Position numbers and translations under genes: made by a program. Positions 52,189 through 61,585 of a DNA stretch of 64,000 bases are shown here, in pieces; position 1 is the stretch's first letter, and each line of letters begins with the position of its first letter. Location: contig NZ_CP009520.1 of assembly GCF_000969905.1 (NCBI RefSeq), positions 186,001 to 250,000 of the forward strand, given 5' to 3'. The notes under the pieces are model-generated. The model was not told the origin of the DNA, ran no database searches, and worked only from the letters and a program-made list of their open reading frames with translations. Source of the stretch: Methanosarcina vacuolata Z-761. Lineage in GTDB: Archaea > Halobacteriota > Methanosarcinia > Methanosarcinales > Methanosarcinaceae.

Positions 52189-55038
52189 ATGGGGAAGAAT
52201 CTGACTGGCGATAACAGCAAGATTTGTTCGCCCCAGGGGAACGAGCACAGTATTCCACTTTCGGTTTTTCTTCAAAAACTAGGGGTTGACGAAAACGGAC
52301 TCCGCGATCAGGAGGCTGCCAGTCGGCTCAAAGAATGCGGAGCGAATATTCTTGAGGAAACAGGAAAAGAGAGCATAATTAAAAAGTATCTCAGGCAGTT
52401 TCGGAATTTATTCTCGATCCTGTTAACTGTGGGATTTATTCTGTCTTTCATTGGAGAATACATTGATCCAGGGAAGGGAAACCTGTATATAGGAATTGCT
52501 CTTGCAGGCGTTGTAGTCATCAATGGGACCTTTACATTCATACAGGAGTACCAGGCTGAAAAAACAATGGAAAGCTTTCGTCAGCTTCTTCCGCCCCATG
52601 CCAGGACCCTGAGGGAAGGAAAGGTAAAGGAGATTCTGGCATCGGAGCTTGTGGTAGGAGACGTCATCCTTCTTGAGGAAGGAGATAAGGTTCCTGCCGA
52701 TGGGCGTTTGATTGAAATTAATACTCTGAAAGTGGATAACTCGGCTATTACTGGCGAATCCGAGCCTCAGCTTCGGTCCCTTGAATGCACTCATCCAAAT
52801 ATGCTGGAGTGCAGAAACATGGTTTTCTCAGGGACTCTGATACAGAGCGGGAATGGAAAAGCTGTTATCTTTGCCACTGGACAAAATACTCAGATCGGAA
52901 GCCTTGCAACACTCACACAACAGACTTCGGGCGTGGATACTCCCATTCGAAGAGAAATAAATTATTTCATAAAAGTCATATCTACAATTGCGATTTCCCT
53001 GGGAATAGTTTTCTTTATACTTGCTTCTCTTCTTCAGGATGTTTTTCTTACGAGCCTGATCTTTGCGATTGGAATTATTGTCGCCAATGTGCCTGAAGGA
53101 CTTTTGCCCACAGTCACTCTTGCCCTTAGCCTTGCGTCCAAGCGAATGGCTTCGCGGAATGCCCTTATAAAACAGCTTGAGTCCGTAGAAACTCTGGGCT
53201 CGACAACGGTTATCTGTACGGATAAGACCGGTACCCTGACTCAGAATAAGATGGCAGTAAACTCTATCATGATCGGTTTTGAATGTCTCGTTCTCGAAAA
53301 CCCTGCCAGCACTAAAAAAACAATCACAGAACAGGACATCAGCGAAAGTACAAACAAAGCGGATGTGGAAAAACTTGCAGATTCAGGGGCAGAAGAATTC
53401 TGTGCCCTAAAAAAACCTGTATGGGACCCTGAAAAATTGCCCTCTGTTTTCATAAGAGTTTCAGGGCTATGTAATAATGCAAAACTTCGCGAGTCTGCCC
53501 CGGGATATACCGGTGACCCAACCGAAGGCGCACTTCTCGTTTTTGCAAATGGCCTGGAGGATATCGGAAAGCTTAAACATGATTATCCGAGGCTGGAAGA
53601 ATTTCCTTTTGATTCGCTGACCAAAAGAATGGAAGTTATCTGCCGCACTCCGGAAGGAAAACTTGAAGTTTATCTCAAGGGCGCCCCGGAAGTAGTTGTG
53701 AAAATGTGCAGTTCATCCCTGGATTCAGGAGGGACCCGGAAGCTGGATGAAACTGAGCAACAGGAGCTTCTTAACCGGCACCTGAACCTTGCAAAAAAAG
53801 GAGAACGAATTATAGCCCTTGCGTACAGGCCGATAGAAGAACTAAGGGAATATACAGGGGACTTCATCTTCCTGGGATTTGTAGGAATTGTAGATCCTCC
53901 ACGCCCTGAAGCCAGAGAAGCTATAGCAAAGTGCCATACAGCCGGGATCAAGGTTGTCATGATCACAGGCGATCACTCTGTCACTGCAGAATCAATAGCA
54001 AAGGATGTGGGACTTGCAAACTCCGGAAACCTGGAGATTATTACCGGAAATGAACTGGCAACGCTATCACGCGCAGACCTTGCTTCAAGATTAAAAAATC
54101 CGAGCATTGTCTTTGCCCGCACTTCTCCTGTACAAAAACTGAAAATTGTAAAGCTCTTTCAGGCCGAAGGGGAGATAGTGACCATGACAGGAGACGGGGT
54201 AAATGATGCTCCTGCAATCAAGAATGCGGATATGGGCGTTGCTATGGGCAGCGGTACGGATGTGGCGCGCGAAGCTGCGGATATGGTACTCCTTGATGAC
54301 AATTTCGCTACGATTGTGAATGCTGTAGAAGAAGGCAGGACGGTTTTTGATAATATTAAAAAATTCATCGTATACATCCTTGCCAGCAATATTCCTGAGA
54401 TCCTGCCTTTCATAGCCTTCGTCCTCTTTGCCCTGCCCCTTCCCATGCCTGTACAGCTGATCCTGGCAATCGACCTGGGCACGGATATGCTGCCTGCGAT
54501 TGCCCTGGGAAAAGAAAAAGGGGAAGGAGATATTATGAAAAGACCTCCCAGAGCGAAAGAAGAAAAGCTTTTGACTCCTCCTCTGCTTTTTACAGCTTAC
54601 GCAATAAAGGGTCCTGTAGAAGCTATTGCAGGCTTTTTCTGTTATTTTGCCGTACTTTTTGAGGGGGGCTGGAGTTTTGGAGAGCAGCTTGCAAATAACA
54701 ATCCCCTTTATATGCAGTCAATAACCGCTTTCTTTTCAGCAGTGATTATATGCCAGATTGCTAATGTTTTTGCTTCCCGAACACGTTATCAATCAGTCTT
54801 CTCAATGGGTTTATTCAGCAACCGTACTGTCCTGGTAGGAATTGCAAGTGAACTCTTGATTCTGGCATTTATTATCTGGAATCCGTCGGCAAATCTTATT
54901 TTCAATACTTCTCCTCTTGACCTCAGATATTTGCTAATTGCTGTTCCTTTTGCGATATTATTGCTCGGAATCGATGAATTAAGAAAATATCTGTTGAGAA
55001 AGAATGTAATCTGGGTGACCAGATACCTTAAGTGGTAA
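52189..55038 (+). CDS. P-type cation-transporting ATPase, IIC (Na+/K+-ATPase)-like
   Basis: The protein (949 residues) has all P-type features: an N-terminal cation-ATPase domain, the actuator loop TGESEP, the phosphorylation site CTDKTGTLTQNKM, KGAPEVV in the nucleotide domain, and TGDGVNDAPAIKNADMGVAM in the hinge. Ten membrane helices are predictable. Helix 4 reads VPEGLLPTVTLALSLASKRM, which is the IIC (Na+/K+- and H+/K+-ATPase) form rather than the VPEGLP(A/V)V form of Ca pumps and bacterial IIA. Type IIC enzymes are known in Methanosarcina and are thought to help in Na+/K+ balance. Transport ions cannot be fixed by eye. Single gene; GGGG site before the ATG. Confidence 0.92.
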   Translation: MGKNLTGDNSKICSPQGNEHSIPLSVFLQKLGVDENGLRDQEAASRLKECGANILEETGKESIIKKYLRQFRNLFSILLTVGFILSFIGEYIDPGKGNLYIGIALAGVVVINGTFTFIQEYQAEKTMESFRQLLPPHARTLREGKVKEILASELVVGDVILLEEGDKVPADGRLIEINTLKVDNSAITGESEPQLRSLECTHPNMLECRNMVFSGTLIQSGNGKAVIFATGQNTQIGSLATLTQQTSGVDTPIRREINYFIKVISTIAISLGIVFFILASLLQDVFLTSLIFAIGIIVANVPEGLLPTVTLALSLASKRMASRNALIKQLESVETLGSTTVICTDKTGTLTQNKMAVNSIMIGFECLVLENPASTKKTITEQDISESTNKADVEKLADSGAEEFCALKKPVWDPEKLPSVFIRVSGLCNNAKLRESAPGYTGDPTEGALLVFANGLEDIGKLKHDYPRLEEFPFDSLTKRMEVICRTPEGKLEVYLKGAPEVVVKMCSSSLDSGGTRKLDETEQQELLNRHLNLAKKGERIIALAYRPIEELREYTGDFIFLGFVGIVDPPRPEAREAIAKCHTAGIKVVMITGDHSVTAESIAKDVGLANSGNLEIITGNELATLSRADLASRLKNPSIVFARTSPVQKLKIVKLFQAEGEIVTMTGDGVNDAPAIKNADMGVAMGSGTDVAREAADMVLLDDNFATIVNAVEEGRTVFDNIKKFIVYILASNIPEILPFIAFVLFALPLPMPVQLILAIDLGTDMLPAIALGKEKGEGDIMKRPPRAKEEKLLTPPLLFTAYAIKGPVEAIAGFFCYFAVLFEGGWSFGEQLANNNPLYMQSITAFFSAVIICQIANVFASRTRYQSVFSMGLFSNRTVLVGIASELLILAFIIWNPSANLIFNTSPLDLRYLLIAVPFAILLLGIDELRKYLLRKNVIWVTRYLKW

Positions 55039-55500
55039 ATCAAAGTTACAAAAAGCGGGATTTACAATGAAAATTGCAATGCTGGTCAAGGTAGCAAACA
55101 TAAGTGAGTCCCGATTTTTTCTTCATCTTTCAGATTACTTAATATATCATTCTTAATATATATTATCGATTATATAATGTATGAGCTCCGTAATCAGTAT
55201 CATTTTGCTAGTATTAAAGCGCCAAAATTAGTATTATTTTGTTAATGATTACTGTTTAAGCCTTTTTTTCCGTAAAAAACTCTAATATCTACTTATAATT
55301 GATATCGTGAATTTTGTTGACCTTTAATTTTTGATTTTAGAAAGATATTTTGTTATGAATGAATATAGAAAACTTTTATATAGATTCCAATTTAATTTCA
55401 TCTGTCAATTATTTTATTACATTATAAAGTTCTCTGCAGACCCACCCCGTGTCTCACCTCCGGTTTAGTTAACCCGAAGCCCCAGCACCGAGCTTAAAAT
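55039..55500. other. gap upstream of the sensor kinase
   Basis: AT-rich with several TATA-like stretches (TTAATATATATTATCG near 55155). The phrase AAAATTAGTATTATTTTG recurs in part around 55200-55245. No gene is seen. Confidence 0.4.
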
Positions 55501-58500
55501 ATGAACGTTAGTAGAAAGATCCTTGCTATTATCTATATCATCTTTGCTCTTCTCATTTCAGTTGTTATTTTTGCGTCTCAGAGCATTCTCGGTTCCACTT
55601 TTTCCGACTTGCAGGAAAAAGAGGCAGCTGACAACGTAGAAAATATAGAGAATATGATTAATCTTCAGGTCCTACAACTTGAGAAGATTAATTCTGCTCT
55701 CTCTTCAAGAGATGATGTCAGGAATTTAATACTTAATCCGGACCCTCAAAATCTCAGCAGTGGGACTTCACTCGGTGACATCTTTTCCGTCAGTGGATGT
55801 GATTTTATTTTTCTGGTAAATAATTCAGGGTATATTGTGTATTCTGAAATTTCGGGTCCTGAGCTCTCTACTCTTAATGCTTCTACTCTTGATGCTTCCT
55901 CTCTTAATTCTTCTACTCTTAATGCTTCCTCTCTTAATTCTTCTACTCTTGATGCTTCTTCTCTTAGTGCTTCCTCTCTTAGTGCTTCTTCTCTTAATGC
56001 TTCTACTCTTGATGCTTCTACTCTTGATGCTTCTTCTCTTAATGCTTCTACTCTTAGTGCTTCTACTCTTGATGCTTCTTCTCTTAATGCTTCTACTCTT
56101 AGTGCTTCTACTCTTGATGCTTCCGCTCTTCTCAAAGTCCGTCAAAGAATTAATGATGGCAGTTTACTCTGTACGGGGGCTGAAACTTCTTTAAAAGGTA
56201 TACTACTGTTTGAAAATGGTCTTGCAGTAATCTCCGGCCAGCCTGTGCTCACTTCGCCAGAAAATAACGAAGTCTCAGGGACAATCATTCTTGGAAAATA
56301 TCTTGATTCGAGCTTTATCGAATCCGTTCAGGAAAGTACAGGAAGTACATTTACAATTTCCAGTTTCAACAATGCGTCCTCGGATCTTATGCAGGCTTTT
56401 TTTGAAAACCCTGGTCCGAACTTCACATATGCGGTAACTGGAGAAAACGTTACCTGTTATTCTGTGCTTGAGGATTTTTCTGGAAGGCCAGCTATTGTAA
56501 TCCAGGCTGGCGCAGACAGCAGTATCTATGCCAGGGGTCAGAAGGCTCTCAGATACATAGTGTTTTTCCTTCTGTTCGCAGGCCTCATGATTGGGGCAAG
56601 TTGCAAGGTTCTTCTTGATAGGGAGGTGGTATCCCGAATAGTTGCAATTGATAATTTCGTGGAGAAAGTAAGACTGAATGAAAATTTCTCCGAGCGATTT
56701 TCTACGTATGGGAATGATGAGCTCTCAAGGCTGTCCGAAGGAATAAACCAGACCCTTGACCGCCTGAGAACTACTTCTGATGAATTTAAAGCCCAGGAAC
56801 ACGAAAAAAAGCTAATTCTTGATTCTCTCAGTGAACTGGTAGTCTTTATGGACTCCGACTTGAAGATAATCTGGCTAAATAAAGCAGCTCTTGATCACAT
56901 GGGCATGAAAATGGGTGACGTTATCGGGCGTCGTTATCAAGATATGTATATTTTATATAAAGAAAACCCGAGTAAGTCACCGGTACTGAAAGTACTGGAG
57001 TCCGGGAACGAAGAATTCGGGGAAGTAGTTACGCAGGATGGAAAAGTCTGGACAGTCACTGCGATTCCCATAAAGAACGAAGATGGCAGGATTACAGGGG
57101 TCCTGAAAACAGGGCTTGATATTACTGCACACAGGCGTTCGGAAGAAAAACTAATTCAGGCAAAACTGGAAGCTGAAGAAGCAAACAATTTCAAGAGCGA
57201 ATTTCTTGCAAATGTGAGCCATGAGTTGCGGACACCTTTGAATTCCATTATAGGTTTTTCAGATATTCTTATTGACAAAGTTTTTGGAGAACTTAACGAA
57301 AAGCAGTTCCGATACGTAAACAATATCTCAACCAGTGGGAAACATTTGCTGGTACTTATAAATGATATCCTCGATCTCTCAAAAGTAGAAGCCGGGAAAA
57401 TGGAACTTCACTACAGTGAATTTTCGATTGATTGCGTTTTTGAAGAAGTTAAAGCCGTTCTCTCCCCTCTTATACAGGTAAAATCTCTTGAAGCAACTTT
57501 TAATGTAGAATCCGACTGTACAACGCTTGAAGCCGACAGAGGCCGCATAATTCAGATTCTTTACAACCTCGTAAGTAATGCAATAAAATTTACCCCGAAT
57601 GGTGGGAAAGTCTCAGTATATTGCAAAGAAAGTGGAAACCGGGCGCTTATTTCAGTCATAGATACCGGTATAGGCATTTCTGCTGAAGACCAGGTAAAGC
57701 TTTTCAAGCCCTTTACCCAGCTCGATGCATCAACAACAAGGCAGTATTGCGGCACAGGACTTGGGCTTGCTCTTGTGAAGAAAATCGTGAACTTGCACCA
57801 GGGAGATATCTGGGTTGAGAGCGATCCTGGGAAAGGTAGTAACTTTACCTTTTCACTTCCTCTCAGGAAACCGCTGGAGCTCAGAAAAGCTGGGATTGAA
57901 GATGTAATCATAGAATTCGAAATGAATAAAGCAGAAGCCCTTTCAGTAAAAGAAAACGTTGAGGATTTGCAGGAAGAAGTAGAGCTGCCCGAAATCTGTT
58001 TCTCTGAAAAGGGAGATGTTAAGCAGGAACTTATTCTGGTAGTTGATGATGACAAAAGTTCCAGTGAACTTCTCTCCATTATCCTTAAGGACGCAGGATA
58101 TAGTGTGGCTCTCCTTTATAATGGAAAAAGAGTTTTAAAGGTTGCAAAGATCCTGAAACCCGATATTATCACCCTGGATGTTTTCCTGCCAGATACTAAT
58201 GGCTGGCTTGTCCTGAGGCAGCTAAAGAATGACCCCTGTACGGCTTCTATACCTGTACTTATTATCTCCATGACCAATAATAATGAGCTCGGAATTACCC
58301 TCGGAGCAACCTACTCTTTTGCAAAACCGGTAAAAAGAGTTGAACTGGTAAATTCTCTCCAGGAAATTACCGGAAAGTTCCGGTTTGAATATCCTAAAGT
58401 TCTTATAGTAGATGACGATGAAAATACTGTAGAACTGTTGAGTTCGATGATTGAGCCCGAGGGCTTTGAGGCTATAAAAGCTTACAGCGGGAGAGAAGGT

Positions 58501-58812
58501 CTTCAGAAGCTTTTCTCAGAGCAGCGTCCCGATATTCTGATTCTTGACCTCATGATGCCGGAAATTAGCGGATTTGATGTTATATCCAGCATGAGGGCCG
58601 ATGTACGCACGAAAGATATACCTCTTATTGTATGCACTTCTGGCGAGCTTACTGAGAAGAATCTCGAAGAACTGAACAGTGAGCTAAAAGGACATCTTAT
58701 TTCTATTCTGAAGAAAGGCACTTTTGGAAGAAAAGAGTTAATTAATATCATAAAACAATTAGCTATGCTGAAGAGGCGTAATGATGAAAAAAATCCTGAT
58801 TGTCGAAGATAA
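55501..58812 (+). CDS. hybrid sensor histidine kinase with pentapeptide-type repeat in the sensor domain
   Basis: An 1103-residue membrane kinase. TM1 is at ~7-28 and TM2 at ~351-371, enclosing a large extracellular CHASE4-like region. Residues ~122-212 of that region consist of 17 tandem pentapeptides of the form S(S/T)L(N/D/S)(A/S). After TM2: HAMP (~372-425), PAS (~437-545), HisKA with phospho-His at ~574 (ANVSHELRTPLNS), and an ATPase domain (NAIKFTPNGG, DTGIGI, GTGLGLALVKK). Two receiver domains follow, with Asp in TLDVFLPD (~893) and LILDLMMPE (~1016). A stand-alone receiver gene overlaps its 3' end. It responds to an outside signal; output is phosphorelay. The repeat is very unusual in such a sensor. 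Confidence 0.92.
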   Translation: MNVSRKILAIIYIIFALLISVVIFASQSILGSTFSDLQEKEAADNVENIENMINLQVLQLEKINSALSSRDDVRNLILNPDPQNLSSGTSLGDIFSVSGCDFIFLVNNSGYIVYSEISGPELSTLNASTLDASSLNSSTLNASSLNSSTLDASSLSASSLSASSLNASTLDASTLDASSLNASTLSASTLDASSLNASTLSASTLDASALLKVRQRINDGSLLCTGAETSLKGILLFENGLAVISGQPVLTSPENNEVSGTIILGKYLDSSFIESVQESTGSTFTISSFNNASSDLMQAFFENPGPNFTYAVTGENVTCYSVLEDFSGRPAIVIQAGADSSIYARGQKALRYIVFFLLFAGLMIGASCKVLLDREVVSRIVAIDNFVEKVRLNENFSERFSTYGNDELSRLSEGINQTLDRLRTTSDEFKAQEHEKKLILDSLSELVVFMDSDLKIIWLNKAALDHMGMKMGDVIGRRYQDMYILYKENPSKSPVLKVLESGNEEFGEVVTQDGKVWTVTAIPIKNEDGRITGVLKTGLDITAHRRSEEKLIQAKLEAEEANNFKSEFLANVSHELRTPLNSIIGFSDILIDKVFGELNEKQFRYVNNISTSGKHLLVLINDILDLSKVEAGKMELHYSEFSIDCVFEEVKAVLSPLIQVKSLEATFNVESDCTTLEADRGRIIQILYNLVSNAIKFTPNGGKVSVYCKESGNRALISVIDTGIGISAEDQVKLFKPFTQLDASTTRQYCGTGLGLALVKKIVNLHQGDIWVESDPGKGSNFTFSLPLRKPLELRKAGIEDVIIEFEMNKAEALSVKENVEDLQEEVELPEICFSEKGDVKQELILVVDDDKSSSELLSIILKDAGYSVALLYNGKRVLKVAKILKPDIITLDVFLPDTNGWLVLRQLKNDPCTASIPVLIISMTNNNELGITLGATYSFAKPVKRVELVNSLQEITGKFRFEYPKVLIVDDDENTVELLSSMIEPEGFEAIKAYSGREGLQKLFSEQRPDILILDLMMPEISGFDVISSMRADVRTKDIPLIVCTSGELTEKNLEELNSELKGHLISILKKGTFGRKELINIIKQLAMLKRRNDEKNPDCRR
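55864..56135. repeat. 15-bp coding tandem repeat (pentapeptide array)
   Basis: About 17-18 copies of a 15-base unit such as TCTACTCTTGATGCT or TCTTCTCTTAATGCT, in frame. Copies differ by single bases in a patchwork that suggests expansion by slippage or unequal exchange. All other frames are open over it too; they are artefacts of the repeat. Confidence 0.95.
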
Positions 58813-59152
58813 TCCCATGAACATGGAACTGATCCTGGACCTTCTGGAATTCTACGGACATAACATAACTAAAGCCGAGGATGGAGTAAAGGCCCTTGAA
58901 CGCCTTGCTGAAACAAAATTCGATATTATCCTGCTGGATATGCAACTTCCGAAGATGGACGGACTTGAGGTTCTCGACCGAATTAAGAAAAATCCTGCGA
59001 CTGCAGATATCCCTGTGATAGCGGTTACTGCCCATGCTATGAAAGGCAGTGAAGAACATTTCATAGAAATGGGCTGCGTGGACTATGTCTCCAAACCTAT
59101 AGATATTCACAAATTCAGGGCTCTGATAGATAAGTATCTGGGAGAGAACTAA
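58781..59152 (+). CDS. stand-alone response regulator receiver (CheY-like)
   Basis: The 123-residue single-domain receiver has ILIVEDNPMNMELILD (acidic pocket), the phospho-acceptor in IILLDMQLPKMDG, the conserved Thr/Ala in VIAVTAHAMKG and Lys in VSKPIDIHKF. The last resembles DivK/Cph2-type polar receivers. No output domain. The start overlaps the end of the hybrid kinase gene by 32 bases, so the two are co-translated and work in one phosphorelay. A second ATG one codon on is possible. GAGGCG precedes it. Confidence 0.92.
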   Translation: MMKKILIVEDNPMNMELILDLLEFYGHNITKAEDGVKALERLAETKFDIILLDMQLPKMDGLEVLDRIKKNPATADIPVIAVTAHAMKGSEEHFIEMGCVDYVSKPIDIHKFRALIDKYLGEN

Positions 59153-59172
59153 TCTTAACTTCAGAAGGGCAG

Positions 59173-59958
59173 TTATAGTTTTTCCAGTTGTGTGGACCTG
59201 TCCTTATAGTATAAAAAGAGTTCTTCGCACCATTTCAGTGCACTCTCGTCAAAACTCATCAGGCGTTGATGGTCAAACTTTCCCTTCTTGTCGAAAAGCA
59301 CAAGTGAGCAGAAACGCTCTGTTACTACGTCTTTCAGGGTTACGCTTTTTTCACAGATGTAAATCTCAACATTTTTTGATTCCAGAAGAAATTTCAGATC
59401 CGCATAATAATCTTTTTTCATCCTGTCAAAAACAGGTTCTGTCAGGATAAGATCTATTTCAGCCTCTTTTCTTACAAGTTCCAGGTACATTTCAACGTGA
59501 AGAGGGTTGAAATATGAGAGAAACATCTTGACGTGTTTTGATTCCAGAAGGTTGCTTCTGAAATCTTCAGGAATTTCAAAAAGCCGGTTAAGGTCGGGTT
59601 CAAGCATGAAATAGTTCCCTAATTCATCAATCCTGTTAAGGAGAGCCTCGGGAATTGCGGTAAAGTCATGGTTTGTCCAGTAATCGTAATTTTCTTCAAA
59701 AACCCTTACGGTATTTAGCAAAGGTTCCATCTTTTCAACTACTATCTCTCCTATCTCAGAGAGTTTGTAGGTGTTTCTATCGTCCTGTATTATCAGGCGT
59801 CCTTCTTTTAGTTTTTTGATCTGGGGCATTATCGATGTCGAGTTGACGTTGAGGGCTGTTTTTATTTCGTCTCCGGTCTTTGGCCCTTCTTCTAGCAGGA
59901 GTAATACATCTTTCCTTTTTTCTGAAAGAAACGCCAGATCAATAAGTGATGTTTTCAT
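59173..59958 (-). CDS. Msr-family transcriptional regulator
   Basis: A 261-residue Msr paralogue: LIDLAFLSEKRKDVLLLLEE, GDEIKTALNVNSTSIMPQIK, LIIQDDRNTYKLSEIGEIVV (winged helix); FLSYFNPLHVEMYLELVRKE, CSLVLFDKKGKFDHQRLMSF, ALKWCEELFLYYKDRST (FilR1-type effector domain). It is more than 7 kb from mtaA, separated by the P-type ATPase and sensor kinase, and convergent with the receiver gene; 20 bases separate their stop codons. It may control genes other than the methanol set. The cluster to its right is a candidate. The start ATG agrees with the paralogues. Confidence 0.87.
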   Translation of the reverse strand: MKTSLIDLAFLSEKRKDVLLLLEEGPKTGDEIKTALNVNSTSIMPQIKKLKEGRLIIQDDRNTYKLSEIGEIVVEKMEPLLNTVRVFEENYDYWTNHDFTAIPEALLNRIDELGNYFMLEPDLNRLFEIPEDFRSNLLESKHVKMFLSYFNPLHVEMYLELVRKEAEIDLILTEPVFDRMKKDYYADLKFLLESKNVEIYICEKSVTLKDVVTERFCSLVLFDKKGKFDHQRLMSFDESALKWCEELFLYYKDRSTQLEKL

Positions 59959-60140
59959 TTTGTTCCATCTCCCCGGGAAAGTTTTATATTTAGAAGAGAT
60001 ATTTCCCCTTTATTTCTTTTCAGAAAGCAGTCTGAGTTAGTAAAAAATTCTTTCTTCCTCCAGAAGAACTTTGAAGGAACTTCTTGCAACATTATTGCGC
60101 TACTTTTCAATTGATCCTTTATATTTTTTTCCAAAAAACC

Positions 60141-61013
60141 TTATTTTTTTCCCGTAGCCAATACATAACCCACATATTTTGAGGTTAATTTCTTTCGGAA
60201 TAAAATTTTTTTACTTTTTTCCAGTCTTTTGAACCTGTATCGGACCTTTTTGCTTAAGAAGTAGTACTTAGCCATTTTCGAGATCGTGTCTATAAGGTAC
60301 TTTATAAAGCTCCAGGTCCCTCCCATCGCTTCTGCCATGTATTTTGTTTCCTGAAGGTACCGGATAGGTTTGCACATTCTTACATTAACATCTTTCAGAC
60401 CTGCTCTTTCAAGTTCTTCTTTCCATTCTTCAGGCGACAGCAGGGAAAATGGAAGTCCTGTTATTTCTCCAATTATTTTTTCGGCTTGAGCAATTTCTTT
60501 GGCGGCTTTAGCAGGAATCTCCTTTTCTCTATACATTTCGTTAATCCCCACATAAGCCCCAAACCTCAGAACCCTTGCGAATTCTTTGAAAGCTGTTTCC
60601 CTATCTAAAAACTGGGACACAAACTCTGTTATCACGGCATCGAAAGCCCCTACTTCAAAGGGCAGGGCGTGAGCATCCCCTACTATGAATTTTGCTTTGT
60701 CCGAAACTCCCTGGTTTTTTGCCCTTTCTTTTGCTTCCTCAATCGAAAGTTTTGAAATATCAATTCCTACTACCTCACAGCCGATTTCTCTGGCAAGGTA
60801 ACAGGCAGAAAAACCGCTTCCACATCCAACCATCAGGACTTTTTTTGTAGAGTCAATCCTGCATAATTCAGCAAGTTTTCTGGTGGAGGTAAGGCCGCCT
60901 ACATGATAATAAGGTACTCCCAGATAACTCATAAAGTCATAATATCCCAGAGCTTCGGCTTGTTTAACTGAAAGTTTTTGTTCTCTGTGTGGAATGTTTC
61001 TCTCTGCCTGCAT
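60141..61013 (-). CDS. class I SAM-dependent methyltransferase
   Basis: The protein (290 residues) has a SAM-binding Rossmann domain: motif I KKVLMVGCGSGFSACYLARE, acidic strand EVVGIDISKLS, FIVGDAHALPFEVGAFDAVI (motifs II-III) and RVLRFGAYVGINEMYREKE after it. About 70 C-terminal residues rich in Lys/Arg and aromatic residues (SKMAKYYFLSKKVRYRFKRL) suggest contact with membrane or a lipid/quinone-type substrate. It begins 44 bases after the small subunit of the complex I-like cluster, on the same strand, so is probably in that operon. Substrate unknown; a methyl transfer to a membrane carrier is one possibility. Confidence 0.85.
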   Translation of the reverse strand: MQAERNIPHREQKLSVKQAEALGYYDFMSYLGVPYYHVGGLTSTRKLAELCRIDSTKKVLMVGCGSGFSACYLAREIGCEVVGIDISKLSIEEAKERAKNQGVSDKAKFIVGDAHALPFEVGAFDAVITEFVSQFLDRETAFKEFARVLRFGAYVGINEMYREKEIPAKAAKEIAQAEKIIGEITGLPFSLLSPEEWKEELERAGLKDVNVRMCKPIRYLQETKYMAEAMGGTWSFIKYLIDTISKMAKYYFLSKKVRYRFKRLEKSKKILFRKKLTSKYVGYVLATGKK

Positions 61014-61056
61014 ATCAAATCTGCCAGTTTCTCAAATAATTTAGCATTCCAAATGA

Positions 61057-61575
61057 TCAGTTCTCATTTTCCTTATTTTTTACCAGGGCAAAGATCCCGC
61101 GCAGGATTTCTTTTGGAGAGGGAGGGTTTCCAGGAATTTTTATATTCACAGGCAGGATTTTATCGACTCCGCCAAGTACGGCATAAGAGCCCTTATAAAT
61201 CCCTCCGTCACAGGCATCATCCCCGACTGCGACCACGAATTTAGGAAAGGGCATGGCTTCATAGGTTTTTAGAACGGCTTCGGCCATATTCAGAGTGACT
61301 GCACCTGTAACCAGCAGGACATCAGCATGCCTTGGGGAAGCCACAAAAGAGATCCCAAATCTCTCAACATCATAATGCGGGGCTCCGAGGTTTGAAACCT
61401 CAATTTCTGTTGAATTGTCGCTGCCTGAATCCAGTTCGCGGATTGCAAGGCTGTGCCCGAAAACCCTGTTGACTTTAGTTCTCAGTTTGGAGCCTAGAGA
61501 TTCAAGTTCACTATCTGAAAACTCAAATTTTTCCGTTACTTTCGGACGGAAGACGTATGTAAGTGGGTTTACCAT
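61057..61575 (-). CDS. complex I/group 4 hydrogenase-like small subunit without cluster ligands
   Basis: A 172-residue NuoB/HycG/EchC-type subunit. The family frame is clear: HSLAIRELDSGSDNSTEIEV (normally GSCNGCE), ADVLLVTGAVTLNMAEAV (VTGPVT..), FVVAVGDDACDGGIYKG (GDCAC.GG) and VNIKIPGNPPSPKEIL (IPGCPP). All four cysteines that bind the proximal [4Fe-4S]/N2 cluster are replaced (C to D, T, D and N). I start at the ATG at 61575, behind GAGGTGA; a 10-residue longer frame overlaps the upstream gene. It pairs with the large subunit encoded directly upstream, which has also lost its metal ligands. It cannot carry the usual electron path. Confidence 0.85.
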   Translation of the reverse strand: MVNPLTYVFRPKVTEKFEFSDSELESLGSKLRTKVNRVFGHSLAIRELDSGSDNSTEIEVSNLGAPHYDVERFGISFVASPRHADVLLVTGAVTLNMAEAVLKTYEAMPFPKFVVAVGDDACDGGIYKGSYAVLGGVDKILPVNIKIPGNPPSPKEILRGIFALVKNKENEN

Positions 61576-61585
61576 CCATTTCACC

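Noticed and set aside
55746-56194. Antisense and shifted frames (Arg/Glu-, Ser/Lys- or Leu-rich) over the sensor-kinase repeat
   Set aside because: The 15-bp repeat keeps all frames open; only the kinase frame continues into recognisable domains.
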